Part shown: piece after piece, positions 17,888 to 24,126 of the stretch
How positions within the stretch are numbered: position 1 is the stretch's first letter
How the letters are laid out: the number at the start of each line of letters is the position of its first letter
Source: Clostridia bacterium
GTDB taxonomy: Bacteria; Bacillota; Clostridia; Oscillospirales; CAG-272
Length of the DNA: 38,547 nucleotides
Assembly (NCBI GenBank): GCA_017467815.1
Contig: JAFUKI010000012.1
Span: forward strand, 1-38,547
Direction: 5' to 3'
Position numbers and translations under genes: made by a program
Notes under the pieces: generated by a model
What the model was told of the DNA's origin: nothing
What the model saw: only the letters and a program-made list of their open reading frames with translations
Databases searched by the model: none

Positions 17888-17906
17888 AGCCGGTAAGGAT
17901 AACTGA
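16542..17906 (+). CDS. GH140/DUF4038 apiosidase-like glycoside hydrolase, copy 3
   Basis: 454 residues, same architecture as the other two, with Asp161 in MHGGD and Glu247 in LDGEPQYEDH (Gly instead of Thr before the Glu). The rim segment at 59-70 is LLGGATWDVGTR. The C-terminal domain is nearly the same as in copies 1 and 2. It begins 59 bases after copy 2 with an ACAGGAG site and ends before a strong bidirectional terminator, so it closes the operon. No signal peptide and no transporter in the operon; oligosaccharide uptake must be encoded elsewhere. That the family members act on apiose is known for one distant Bacteroidetes enzyme only. Confidence 0.85.
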   Translation: MAKLKVHENHSYLMYEDGRPFFYLGDTAWDLFHRLSREEAEFYFSVRAKQGFNVIQCTLLGGATWDVGTRNKYGRKCLKEPYEELIFDTEGADSYWGFVDWCLKCGEKYGLYFVLMPMWNFRYLDPENTIFKGYEPSYKYGKFLGERYRDYDNIIWMHGGDVQVQEHMHEIFRGIADGIHDGEGDREHRHLGTFHPRGLSTSVGQLGGDREYVDFHMSQSSHTVTSYHAYRFFEEMRPMGKPFLDGEPQYEDHVANWLKHMKRFDETDIRREAYECVLAGACGHAYGNPLVAFFLYEPLEQFKYHYFLGDLKDTGWIDALTHPGAESLKHLVKLRLSRPYFDFRPAQEMVLNSDDDLLFGHIAAGRGDKYAFIYTPYGREIQVDCSCLSGEFIRASWFDPRTGEETVICDISPRKAVFVPETRGKGQDWVLILEADKHEWKLEEQEWEKAGKDN

Positions 17907-17928
17907 ACTGTTCGCATATAAAATACAT

Positions 17929-17975
17929 ATACCGCAGGATGGTATGATTGCCGTATCATCCTGCGGTATTTCTTT
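17929..17975. terminator. Bidirectional terminator after the GH140 array
   Basis: ATACCGCAGGAT (17929-17940) pairs perfectly with ATCCTGCGGTAT (17958-17969), with a further GTATG/CGTAT pairing in the loop, followed by TTTCTTT on the plus strand. On the minus strand the tail is T-rich too, so it also serves the convergent XRE gene. Confidence 0.85.
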
Positions 17976-19182
17976 ATGCTTCTGCTCCAACGTGCAAACG
18001 GATTTTTTCTGTCAATGCTGTGTATTCTCTGCGTATAGCATCGGGTGCTGTTTCCAGCCCGGCGAAATATCCTGCGTCAGCATATCCATGCAGGAATATA
18101 TAAGCCGGACTTTGCGCTATGTCGTTTTCCGCCAGCTTGCCCGGTGCTTCATGGACGAAATTCCGGAATAACGTGCCTGTCAAATAGGAATTACGCCGCT
18201 TGGAGTTGGGATATACCAGCCACTCTGTAACCTTTTGGAAATGGTGCAAAGCCCCATCAAAATCCCCCTCGTCTGCGGATAATTTCGCAGCATGATGATT
18301 CCAGAGCAGATACACAATATTGCTGCACAGTTCATGGGTACTGTCTGTATAGTTACCGAGCATGCTGTATACAGTTTCCAGAATATGAATATCCCGTTTG
18401 TAATCATCAAGTGTATATTTGCAGGGATTTATGTTGCCCATGGGTTCTGCAGGGTCTGTTTCGATTTCGGAGTGGATGATGCCGGAAATATAGGTTTTCA
18501 TCGTCATCAATAACAGCAGAGGCAGGTTGTCCAGCAGAAATTCCTTTTTGGATGCGCCTTTCAGTGTCATGGGTATGGTGAATTCCCGTGTCATGGTGAC
18601 TGTCGGCATCACCACGGCTACCTCATGGGCTTCTTCGTATCTTCCCAGTTCAATAAGTGCCGGAATCAGAATGTTTTTAGTGGCGACGTTCATTAAAAGT
18701 ATCGTGTTTTCATTCGAAAAAAGCGGATCGTATCCGGAAGCTTTGGTCCGAAGAATCTTTCTGCACAAGGTTACAATTTCTTCCAGAGTATTCCGCTGCT
18801 CTTTGGCTTCCATGCGTGTGTGGCAGTTGAACAGTGTGGTGACGAGCATAATCTGCAGAGCTATATTTTTGGGGTATATCTGTATGGCATTCCGTATTTC
18901 TGCGGTGACATCCTCCATCATTCCCGCTTTGATTTTCAGGGAAAGTTCTTCTATCAGTTTAACCTGCCTTTCCACAGACCGGTCGTAACCCAGCAAGGTG
19001 TCAATGGTGATGTCAAAATAGGACGCAATGGCAGGCAGAAGCTCCATATCCGGGTAGCAGGAATTGTTTTCCCAGCGGGACACGGACTGACAGCTGATAC
19101 CGAGAATTTCTGCCAGTTCTTCCTGAGTGATTTCCCGTTCTTTCCGCAGTTGTTTTATTGTATTTCCTATTGGTAGTTGCAT
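17974..19182 (-). CDS. XRE-family transcription regulator with helical-repeat C-terminal domain
   Basis: 402 residues. Residues 8-64 are a Cro/C1-type helix-turn-helix (TQEELAEILGISCQSVSRWEN is its core; the segment ends DTLLGYD). The rest, about 75-400, is all-helical with pairs such as ALIELGRYEEAHEVAVVM and SADEGDFDGALHHFQKVTEW that look like TPR-type repeats. Known: XRE-TPR proteins in Firmicutes (for example the RRNPP group) often bind a small peptide or another ligand with the repeat domain; no companion peptide gene was found here. Start at 19182 with a perfect AGGAGG site 8 bases upstream. It is convergent with the GH140 operon and divergent from dinB. Target genes are unknown. Confidence 0.85.
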   Translation of the reverse strand: MQLPIGNTIKQLRKEREITQEELAEILGISCQSVSRWENNSCYPDMELLPAIASYFDITIDTLLGYDRSVERQVKLIEELSLKIKAGMMEDVTAEIRNAIQIYPKNIALQIMLVTTLFNCHTRMEAKEQRNTLEEIVTLCRKILRTKASGYDPLFSNENTILLMNVATKNILIPALIELGRYEEAHEVAVVMPTVTMTREFTIPMTLKGASKKEFLLDNLPLLLLMTMKTYISGIIHSEIETDPAEPMGNINPCKYTLDDYKRDIHILETVYSMLGNYTDSTHELCSNIVYLLWNHHAAKLSADEGDFDGALHHFQKVTEWLVYPNSKRRNSYLTGTLFRNFVHEAPGKLAENDIAQSPAYIFLHGYADAGYFAGLETAPDAIRREYTALTEKIRLHVGAEA

Positions 19183-19233
19183 GAGTAACCTCCTGTTTGT
19201 GTGAATAGGAAAGCGGTACCTCTTTCTGGTTAT

Positions 19234-19262
19234 AGTATATCATTATCCCCGCTAAAACACAA
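19234..19262 (-). promoter_or_regulatory. Promoter of the XRE regulator gene
   Basis: TTGTGT (19257-19262) and TATACT (19234-19239) on the minus strand, 17-base spacer. Confidence 0.65.
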
Positions 19263-19322
19263 TATCACGTTAAGAGAGAAAAAATCACCTCTATCGTGAA
19301 TTTTTCACCGGTACAGATAAAC

Positions 19323-19373
19323 AGAACTTTTGTTCGAAAACCCATTGACAAAGAACACCTGTTCGTGTATAAT
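19323..19373 (+). promoter_or_regulatory. SOS promoter with two LexA boxes
   Basis: TTGACA (19345-19350) and TATAAT (19368-19373), 17-base spacer, a full consensus promoter. A LexA box of the Firmicute type (CGAAC-N4-GTTCG), AGAACACCTGTTCG, fills the spacer at 19352-19365. A second one, AGAACTTTTGTTCG, lies just upstream of the -35 at 19323-19336. Both keep GAAC-N4-GTTCG. LexA bound at the spacer box would block polymerase directly. Confidence 0.88.
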
Positions 19374-19389
19374 AGTAGCAGAACATTTG

Positions 19390-19407
19390 ATCGGATTTGT
19401 CCGATCA
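19390..19407 (+). other. Perfect hairpin in the dinB 5' leader
   Basis: GATCGGA (19390-19396) and TCCGATC (19401-19407) with a 4-base loop, about 10-27 bases into the predicted transcript and 20 bases before the AGGGGGG ribosome binding site. It is not followed by a T run, so it is not a terminator. Possible roles are mRNA stability or an extra operator. Confidence 0.5.
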
Positions 19408-19436
19408 TCCGCAAACACAAACAGGGGGGCTCTGTA

Positions 19437-20690
19437 ATGCATAGCAATATACGAACAATACTGCACTGTGATCTGAACAATTATTTTGCTTCGGTGGAGT
19501 GCCTGCGTCTGCCGCAATATAGGAACATACCGATGATCGTAGGCGGTTCCGTGGAAGACCGGCATGGGATCGTGCTGGCGAAAAACGAACCGGCGAAAAA
19601 ATTCGGGATCCGGACCGGTGAAACCATCTGGCAGGCGAAGATCAAATGTCCAGACCTGGCAGTTCTGGAAGCACATTATGAGGATTACGTGCGTTACTCC
19701 CGGTATATCCGACAGATTTACAGCGAATATACGGATCAGGTGGAATCCATGGGGATCGACGAATGCTGGCTGGATGTAACGGCAAGCGAGGGCTTGTTCG
19801 GCTGCGGACAGCAGATTGCGGAGGAACTGCGGCAAAGGATAAAACGGGAAACGGGATTGACCATCTCCGCCGGAGTTTCCTTCAATAAGGTATTCGCCAA
19901 ACTGGGATCCGATATCAGGAAACCGGATGCGGTAACGGTGATTCCCTATGAGCATTTCCGGGAGATCGTATGGCCCCTGCCTGCCTGTGAAATGCTGGGG
20001 GTGGGGATGAAGACGTATAAGAAAATATACTACCGCGGCTGCCGGACCATCGGGGATATTGCCAATATGAATATAGAACTGCTCCATTCCTGGCTGGGAA
20101 AAACGGGAGAAATGCTGTGGGCATACGCCAACGGACTGGAAAACTCCCGGGTTCTGTGGCAGACGGAGTCGGAACCCATAAAATCCATCGGTCACGGTAC
20201 GACTACCAGAGCGGATCTGGAAACCGACACGGAAGTAGCCTATATCATCCGGGAACTGGCGGAGGAGATCGGTCAGAAACTGCGGCAGAATCACCTGAAA
20301 GCAGCAGGGGTGGCGGTACAGATCCGGGAGAACGACATGACGGTACGGGAATACCAGTGTAAAATGCGGTACAGTACCCAGCTGGCACGGGAAATCGCCG
20401 GGGAAGCCATAACAGTATTCCGGAAAAAGCATATCTGGAACCGTCCCATCCGTTCCGTAACCGTGCGTTCCATCTACATCCGACCGGAAAATGCGGACGA
20501 ACAGCTGGATATGCTGTATGATTATACGGGAGAACGACGGATGCTGGAACTGGAAAAAACAATGGACAGTATCCGGGACCGATACGGAACCCGCGCCATT
20601 ACCAGCGGCAGTTCCCTGTATATGAACGAAAAACTGGCATCCAAAAGAATCGGATTCGGTTCGACAGAATTTGCTTGCCGTAACGGATAA
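19437..20690 (+). CDS. dinB: DNA polymerase IV (Y-family translesion polymerase)
   Basis: 417 residues. Seen: the first catalytic Asp in ILHCDLNNYFASVE (Asp12, steric gate Phe17), NEPAKKFGI of the finger/palm, the second metal-binding pair in GIDECWLD, SAGVSFNKVFAKLGSDIRKP, and the helix-hairpin-helix GMKTYKKIYYRGCRTIGDIA, then a little-finger domain with the SIGHGTTT motif. Synthesises past damaged bases in the cytoplasm. A longer in-frame start at 19296 is ruled out because it lies before the promoter; the ATG at 19437 follows AGGGGGG. It forms a unit with the SRAP gene 55 bases downstream, and LexA control is read from two boxes in the promoter. No canonical beta-clamp-binding peptide is obvious at the C-terminus. 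Confidence 0.95.
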   Translation: MHSNIRTILHCDLNNYFASVECLRLPQYRNIPMIVGGSVEDRHGIVLAKNEPAKKFGIRTGETIWQAKIKCPDLAVLEAHYEDYVRYSRYIRQIYSEYTDQVESMGIDECWLDVTASEGLFGCGQQIAEELRQRIKRETGLTISAGVSFNKVFAKLGSDIRKPDAVTVIPYEHFREIVWPLPACEMLGVGMKTYKKIYYRGCRTIGDIANMNIELLHSWLGKTGEMLWAYANGLENSRVLWQTESEPIKSIGHGTTTRADLETDTEVAYIIRELAEEIGQKLRQNHLKAAGVAVQIRENDMTVREYQCKMRYSTQLAREIAGEAITVFRKKHIWNRPIRSVTVRSIYIRPENADEQLDMLYDYTGERRMLELEKTMDSIRDRYGTRAITSGSSLYMNEKLASKRIGFGSTEFACRNG

Positions 20691-20745
20691 GAATACGCTA
20701 TAATAAACAGAAGAAGGATGAAGTACCCGAAAAAAGGAGAGTATT

Positions 20746-21306
20746 ATGTGCGGCAGATACCAGTCATGGATCGAAGATGATGAACTTGTACGGATCGTGG
20801 AACGGGAGAAAAAGGGAAGCAGTCAGGTGTATTTCCGGAAGGAGGAGATCACTCCCGGTATGCAGTCCCCGGTATTGTACGGCGGCAGTATATGTGTACG
20901 GGCGCGTCTGGCGATCTGGGGATATCCTGCGGAAAAGGACGGAAAGGGGAAGCTGATTTTCAACGCCCGTGCGGAAACTGCGGCATCCAAGGCGATGTTC
21001 CGGGAGGATATAACCGCAGGCCGTATTGCAGTACCGGCATCGGGATATTATGAATGGCATGACGGACAGAAGTACCGGATCGGCAGTGGGGTTCTGTATC
21101 TGGCAGGGCTTGGAAAGTGGGTGGAGAATGTACAGCGGTATGTGATTCTGACCACGGAACCTACGGAGAAAATTCGCCGGATACACGACAGAATGCCGTT
21201 GATCCTGGCACATGATGAGGTGGAGAAGTGGCTGTATGATGAGACATTCTGCCGGAAGAAACTGATAAGCGGAAACAGTGTGGAGCTGAGTGCCGAGGCG
21301 GTGTGA
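20746..21306 (+). CDS. SRAP (YedK/HMCES-type) abasic-site-shielding protein
   Basis: 186 residues. All SRAP hallmarks are present: MCGRY with Cys2, which becomes N-terminal after Met removal, NARAET at 73-78 (Asn73), GYYEW with Glu103, and HDRMP with His147. Known: SRAP proteins form a covalent thiazolidine link with abasic sites in single-stranded DNA and so prevent strand breaks; the family is repeatedly found with SOS genes. It follows dinB on the same strand, and a short AAGGAGAG site precedes the start. Slightly shorter than E. coli YedK (222 residues), lacking some loops. Confidence 0.93.
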   Translation: MCGRYQSWIEDDELVRIVEREKKGSSQVYFRKEEITPGMQSPVLYGGSICVRARLAIWGYPAEKDGKGKLIFNARAETAASKAMFREDITAGRIAVPASGYYEWHDGQKYRIGSGVLYLAGLGKWVENVQRYVILTTEPTEKIRRIHDRMPLILAHDEVEKWLYDETFCRKKLISGNSVELSAEAV

Positions 21307-21325
21307 GCCGGGAAAGTGAAACAAT

Positions 21326-21370
21326 AAAAAATTGCCGTGCAGCGCAGTTACGTTACACGGCAATTTTTTT
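21326..21370. terminator. Bidirectional terminator between the SRAP gene and putP
   Basis: AATTGCCGTG pairs with CACGGCAATT, flanked by AAAAA on the left and TTTTT on the right, so it can end transcripts from both sides. It lies 20 bases past the SRAP stop and about 100 bases past the putP stop. Confidence 0.85.
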
Positions 21371-21467
21371 GTTGATCAGAACCCAACCTTGGAGAATTTT
21401 CTGTCAGGGAAATTCTCGGGAGTGGGATGGAGTGTTTACGGTTTTGACAAAACTATCTTCCCACGCA

Positions 21468-22967
21468 TTAATCATCAATCGTGGGGTCCATAGCGTTGTC
21501 ATAAATAGCGGTAACTTCCGCAGCGGGTGCCTTATCGATCAGCGTTACCACAACAGCGGCAAGCATACTTGCGATAAAGCCGGGCAGCAGTTCGTAAATA
21601 CCGGTGGAAGAGAGGAACAGCAGCCATACAACGTCCACAACCGCACCGACCAGTACGCCGGCAATCGCACCCTTATAGGTGAAGCGGCGCCAGAATACGG
21701 ACAGAATCACAACCGCACCGAAGGCGGAACCAAAGCCTGCCCATGCGTTTTCCACCATGTTCATAATCGCCTGCGCACCTTCGCCTTCGCTGGATGCGAT
21801 CAGGTAAGCGATAACGGAAATGACCAGAACCACAATACGGCCAACCCAGAGGGCTTCCTTGTCGGAACAGTTTTTGCGGAGTACGGGACGATAGATGTCG
21901 GCGGTGAAGGAGGAAGAAGCAACCAGAAGCTGGCTGTCTGCAGTGGACATGGAAGCCGCCATGATCGCTGCCATCAGAATACCTGCAATAAAGCCGGGGA
22001 ACAGATCTCTTGCCAGTTCAATGAATACCATGGACTGCTTTCCGCTGGGCAGAAGCTCGTGACCGATGAGCATTCTTCCGAAGTAAGCCATCACAATTGC
22101 GCACAGCAGGGTGATCACAACCCAGACACAGGCAACCATCGCGGACTTCTTGATCATGGAAGACTTCTTGATACCCATGAAACGAACCAGAATATGGGGC
22201 ATACCGAAGTAACCCAGACCCCATGCCATACCGTTGATGATTTCGGTGGGCGGCGCAGAGAAGAGATTGCTGGTGAATGCAGCGGTAACTTCTTTACCGC
22301 CGTCGGTGTAGGTGTAAACCGTGTTCAGAACGGAAACATCCAGATCCTTGGTGAAAACAACTACGATCGGCACAGCCAGCAGAGCAACCAGCATCAGCAT
22401 ACCCTGGAAAAAGTCGGTCCAGCAAACCGCATTGTAACCGCCCAGGAAGGTGTAGATGATCAGCACTGCCGCAAAGATCAGCATAGCCACATTTTCGGGA
22501 ATTTCAAAAATGGTGGTGAATACGGTAGCACCTGCCACAAAGCCGGAAGCTACGTATACAGTAAAGAATACCAAGAATACCACAGCACAGATAATCTGCA
22601 GTGCCGGGGATTTGGATGCGAAACGGTTGGACAGATACTGGGGCAGGGTGATGGAATCGTTCGCCGCGGCAGAGAAACGACGCAGACGCTTGGCGATCAG
22701 TACCCAGTTCAGAATGGTACCGATGCAAAGACCGATACCGATCCATGCCTGACCGAGACCGAAAGCAAGAATACTGCCGGGCAGTCCCATCAGCAGCCAT
22801 GCGCTCATATCGGATGCCTGTGCACTCATCGCGGTAACCCAGGGACCCATCTGACGACCACCGAGGAAGTATTCCTTATCCCCGCCGCCGGCAGAGCGCA
22901 GGAAGAAGAAAATACCGATGCCCAGCATCAGGACAAAATACAAAACAAATGCAATAAGTTCTCCCAT
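21468..22967 (-). CDS. putP: Sodium/proline symporter
   Basis: 499 residues with about 13 hydrophobic segments, the size of PutP in the solute:sodium symporter family. Seen: the N-terminal SAGGGDKEYFLGGRQMGPWVTAMSAQASDMSAWLLMGLPG region (broken here only by the loop after GGG), which holds the Na+ and proline ligands of TM2 in PutP (MSAxASDMSxWLLMGLPG), and the GGYNAVCWTDFFQG signature. The C-terminus is acidic (TIDD). Imports proline with Na+. It stands alone with its own promoter and a shared terminator. Proline supports redox (Stickland-type) metabolism or osmoprotection in Clostridia; neither is shown here. Confidence 0.92.
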   Translation of the reverse strand: MGELIAFVLYFVLMLGIGIFFFLRSAGGGDKEYFLGGRQMGPWVTAMSAQASDMSAWLLMGLPGSILAFGLGQAWIGIGLCIGTILNWVLIAKRLRRFSAAANDSITLPQYLSNRFASKSPALQIICAVVFLVFFTVYVASGFVAGATVFTTIFEIPENVAMLIFAAVLIIYTFLGGYNAVCWTDFFQGMLMLVALLAVPIVVVFTKDLDVSVLNTVYTYTDGGKEVTAAFTSNLFSAPPTEIINGMAWGLGYFGMPHILVRFMGIKKSSMIKKSAMVACVWVVITLLCAIVMAYFGRMLIGHELLPSGKQSMVFIELARDLFPGFIAGILMAAIMAASMSTADSQLLVASSSFTADIYRPVLRKNCSDKEALWVGRIVVLVISVIAYLIASSEGEGAQAIMNMVENAWAGFGSAFGAVVILSVFWRRFTYKGAIAGVLVGAVVDVVWLLFLSSTGIYELLPGFIASMLAAVVVTLIDKAPAAEVTAIYDNAMDPTIDD

Positions 22968-23001
22968 GATTTTTCTCCAATGCTAAAAAAGAATTGCATA
23001 C

Positions 23002-23030
23002 AGTATACCATATTTTTTTGCTAAAAGCAA
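23002..23030 (-). promoter_or_regulatory. Promoter of putP
   Basis: TTGCTT (23025-23030) and TATACT (23002-23007) on the minus strand, 17-base spacer. Confidence 0.7.
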
Positions 23031-23127
23031 GATAAAATCCATTTTTTGCGGCATTTTGTAAATATTTATAAAAACATGGTGAATAATATACATTTTGATA
23101 GGGACATTGTTTGTGTTTTGTGCAGTA

Positions 23128-23928
23128 CTATATTTCTCTGTCGTTTGTGTTGCAATGCATTTTGTAATACAATCGGCGGAATACGGTGGGAGAGACCCCC
23201 TCGTGATAGCGGAAAAATTTCAGAAACTGCCTGCAGTCCCCGAAACCGAACATGGTGCTTATCCGGGCAAGCGGCAGATCCGATGTCAGCAGAACAGACT
23301 TGATATTCCGCATTTTTTTGTCCGTGATGGCTTTTTTCATGGAAACGCCGAAATTCTTTTTGTAAATCCGTTCCGCATGATCGTCGCTGTAGCCGGAGCG
23401 TGAGGCGATTTCGTGAACCGTAACGGGATGGTACAGGTTGGCGTTGATCCATTGCTCCATAGCTGCAGCGGCATGGGAATTGTCATTATCCTTGTGGGGT
23501 TTCTGACGGAGGATCTCCATAAGGATCAGACGGATGAGATAATCGCAGGCTTCCGCAGGGTACTGATCGCTTTCCGCATAATGGAGCAGCTGGCGTGAGA
23601 GAAGATCCACCGGATATGTGTCCGTCAGGTGCAGACTGTGCAGGTTTTCAAGCGGCTCCGGAAGATCCTCACAGTTCTCCGCGGAAAAGTGCATCCAGAT
23701 AAAATCCACATCGTCACTGCTTTCGTATCCCTCGTGCGGTATATCCGGCTGAAGCAGTATGATCTCTCCGGGCGCAAGGGCATAACGGACACCATTTTCT
23801 TCAATGCAGACCTTGCCGGCGGTTACATATATAATTTCCCAGGTGGGAATGTTGGCACGGGGATGGATCCAGGTCTTTCTGGAATGAAAACGCCCGGCGT
23901 ATGCGTAATGAAGCTTCTCATAGAACAT
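23128..23928 (-). CDS. AraC-family transcription regulator with cupin sensor
   Basis: 266 residues. The N-terminal half (about 20-95) is an AraC-type cupin, with WEIIYVTAGKVCIEENG, LAPGEIILLQPDIPHEG. The C-terminal 100 residues contain two helix-turn-helix units: HPVTVHEIASRSGYSDDHAERIYKK and PLARISTMFGFGDCRQFLKFFRYHEGVSPTVFRR, the second being the AraC signature. Divergently transcribed from the GH127 gene with overlapping promoters, so it most likely controls that gene in response to a sugar (inference). Confidence 0.9.
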   Translation of the reverse strand: MFYEKLHYAYAGRFHSRKTWIHPRANIPTWEIIYVTAGKVCIEENGVRYALAPGEIILLQPDIPHEGYESSDDVDFIWMHFSAENCEDLPEPLENLHSLHLTDTYPVDLLSRQLLHYAESDQYPAEACDYLIRLILMEILRQKPHKDNDNSHAAAAMEQWINANLYHPVTVHEIASRSGYSDDHAERIYKKNFGVSMKKAITDKKMRNIKSVLLTSDLPLARISTMFGFGDCRQFLKFFRYHEGVSPTVFRRLYYKMHCNTNDREI

Positions 23929-23970
23929 ATCGGAAAATCTCCCCTATTCTCGTCTTTTTGACCTTGTAAT

Positions 23971-24019
23971 TTGCTGCAGATCTGCTTATAATTATAACAT
24001 ACAAGACGAAAATAAACAA
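23971..24019. promoter_or_regulatory. Overlapping divergent promoters of araC-like and GH127 genes
   Basis: Minus strand: TTGTTT (24014-24019) and TATAAT (23991-23996), 17-base spacer, reading into the AraC gene. Plus strand: TTGCTG (23971-23976) and TATAAC (23993-23998), 16-base spacer, reading into GH127. The two -10 boxes overlap, so the promoters compete for polymerase; AraC binding could switch between them. Confidence 0.6.
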
Positions 24020-24084
24020 CGAAAATGTGAATTTATCAAAAAAAACTCCCGAAACGAGCCGGGATACGGATTTTTAAGGAGGAT

Positions 24085-24126
24085 ATGCCGAAAATCCGAT
24101 TTTTATATGACGGAGGAAGAATATGA
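24085..24126 (+). CDS. 13-codon upstream ORF overlapping the GH127 start
   Basis: ATG at 24085 follows a strong AAGGAGG site and encodes MPKIRFLYDGGRI, then TGA (24124-24126) overlaps the GH127 ATG as ATGA. Its ribosome binding site lies in the loop of a possible hairpin made by CGGATTTT and AAAATCCG. The geometry fits translational coupling or a leader peptide; there is no evidence that the peptide itself has a function. Confidence 0.4.
   Translation: MPKIRFLYDGGRI

Noticed and set aside
13721..17906. Tandem repeats suggesting a CRISPR or satellite array
   Set aside because: The repeats are whole-gene paralogues of about 1.4 kb; no short spaced repeats occur anywhere in the window.
19296..19436. 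Longer N-terminus for DNA polymerase IV
   Set aside because: The extension runs through the SOS promoter and both LexA boxes; the ATG at 19437 has the ribosome binding site and starts at the family's usual place.
21303..23024. A 573-codon plus-strand frame opposite putP
   Set aside because: Antisense shadow; its His/Asn/Gln/Gly-rich text mirrors the codons of a membrane protein.
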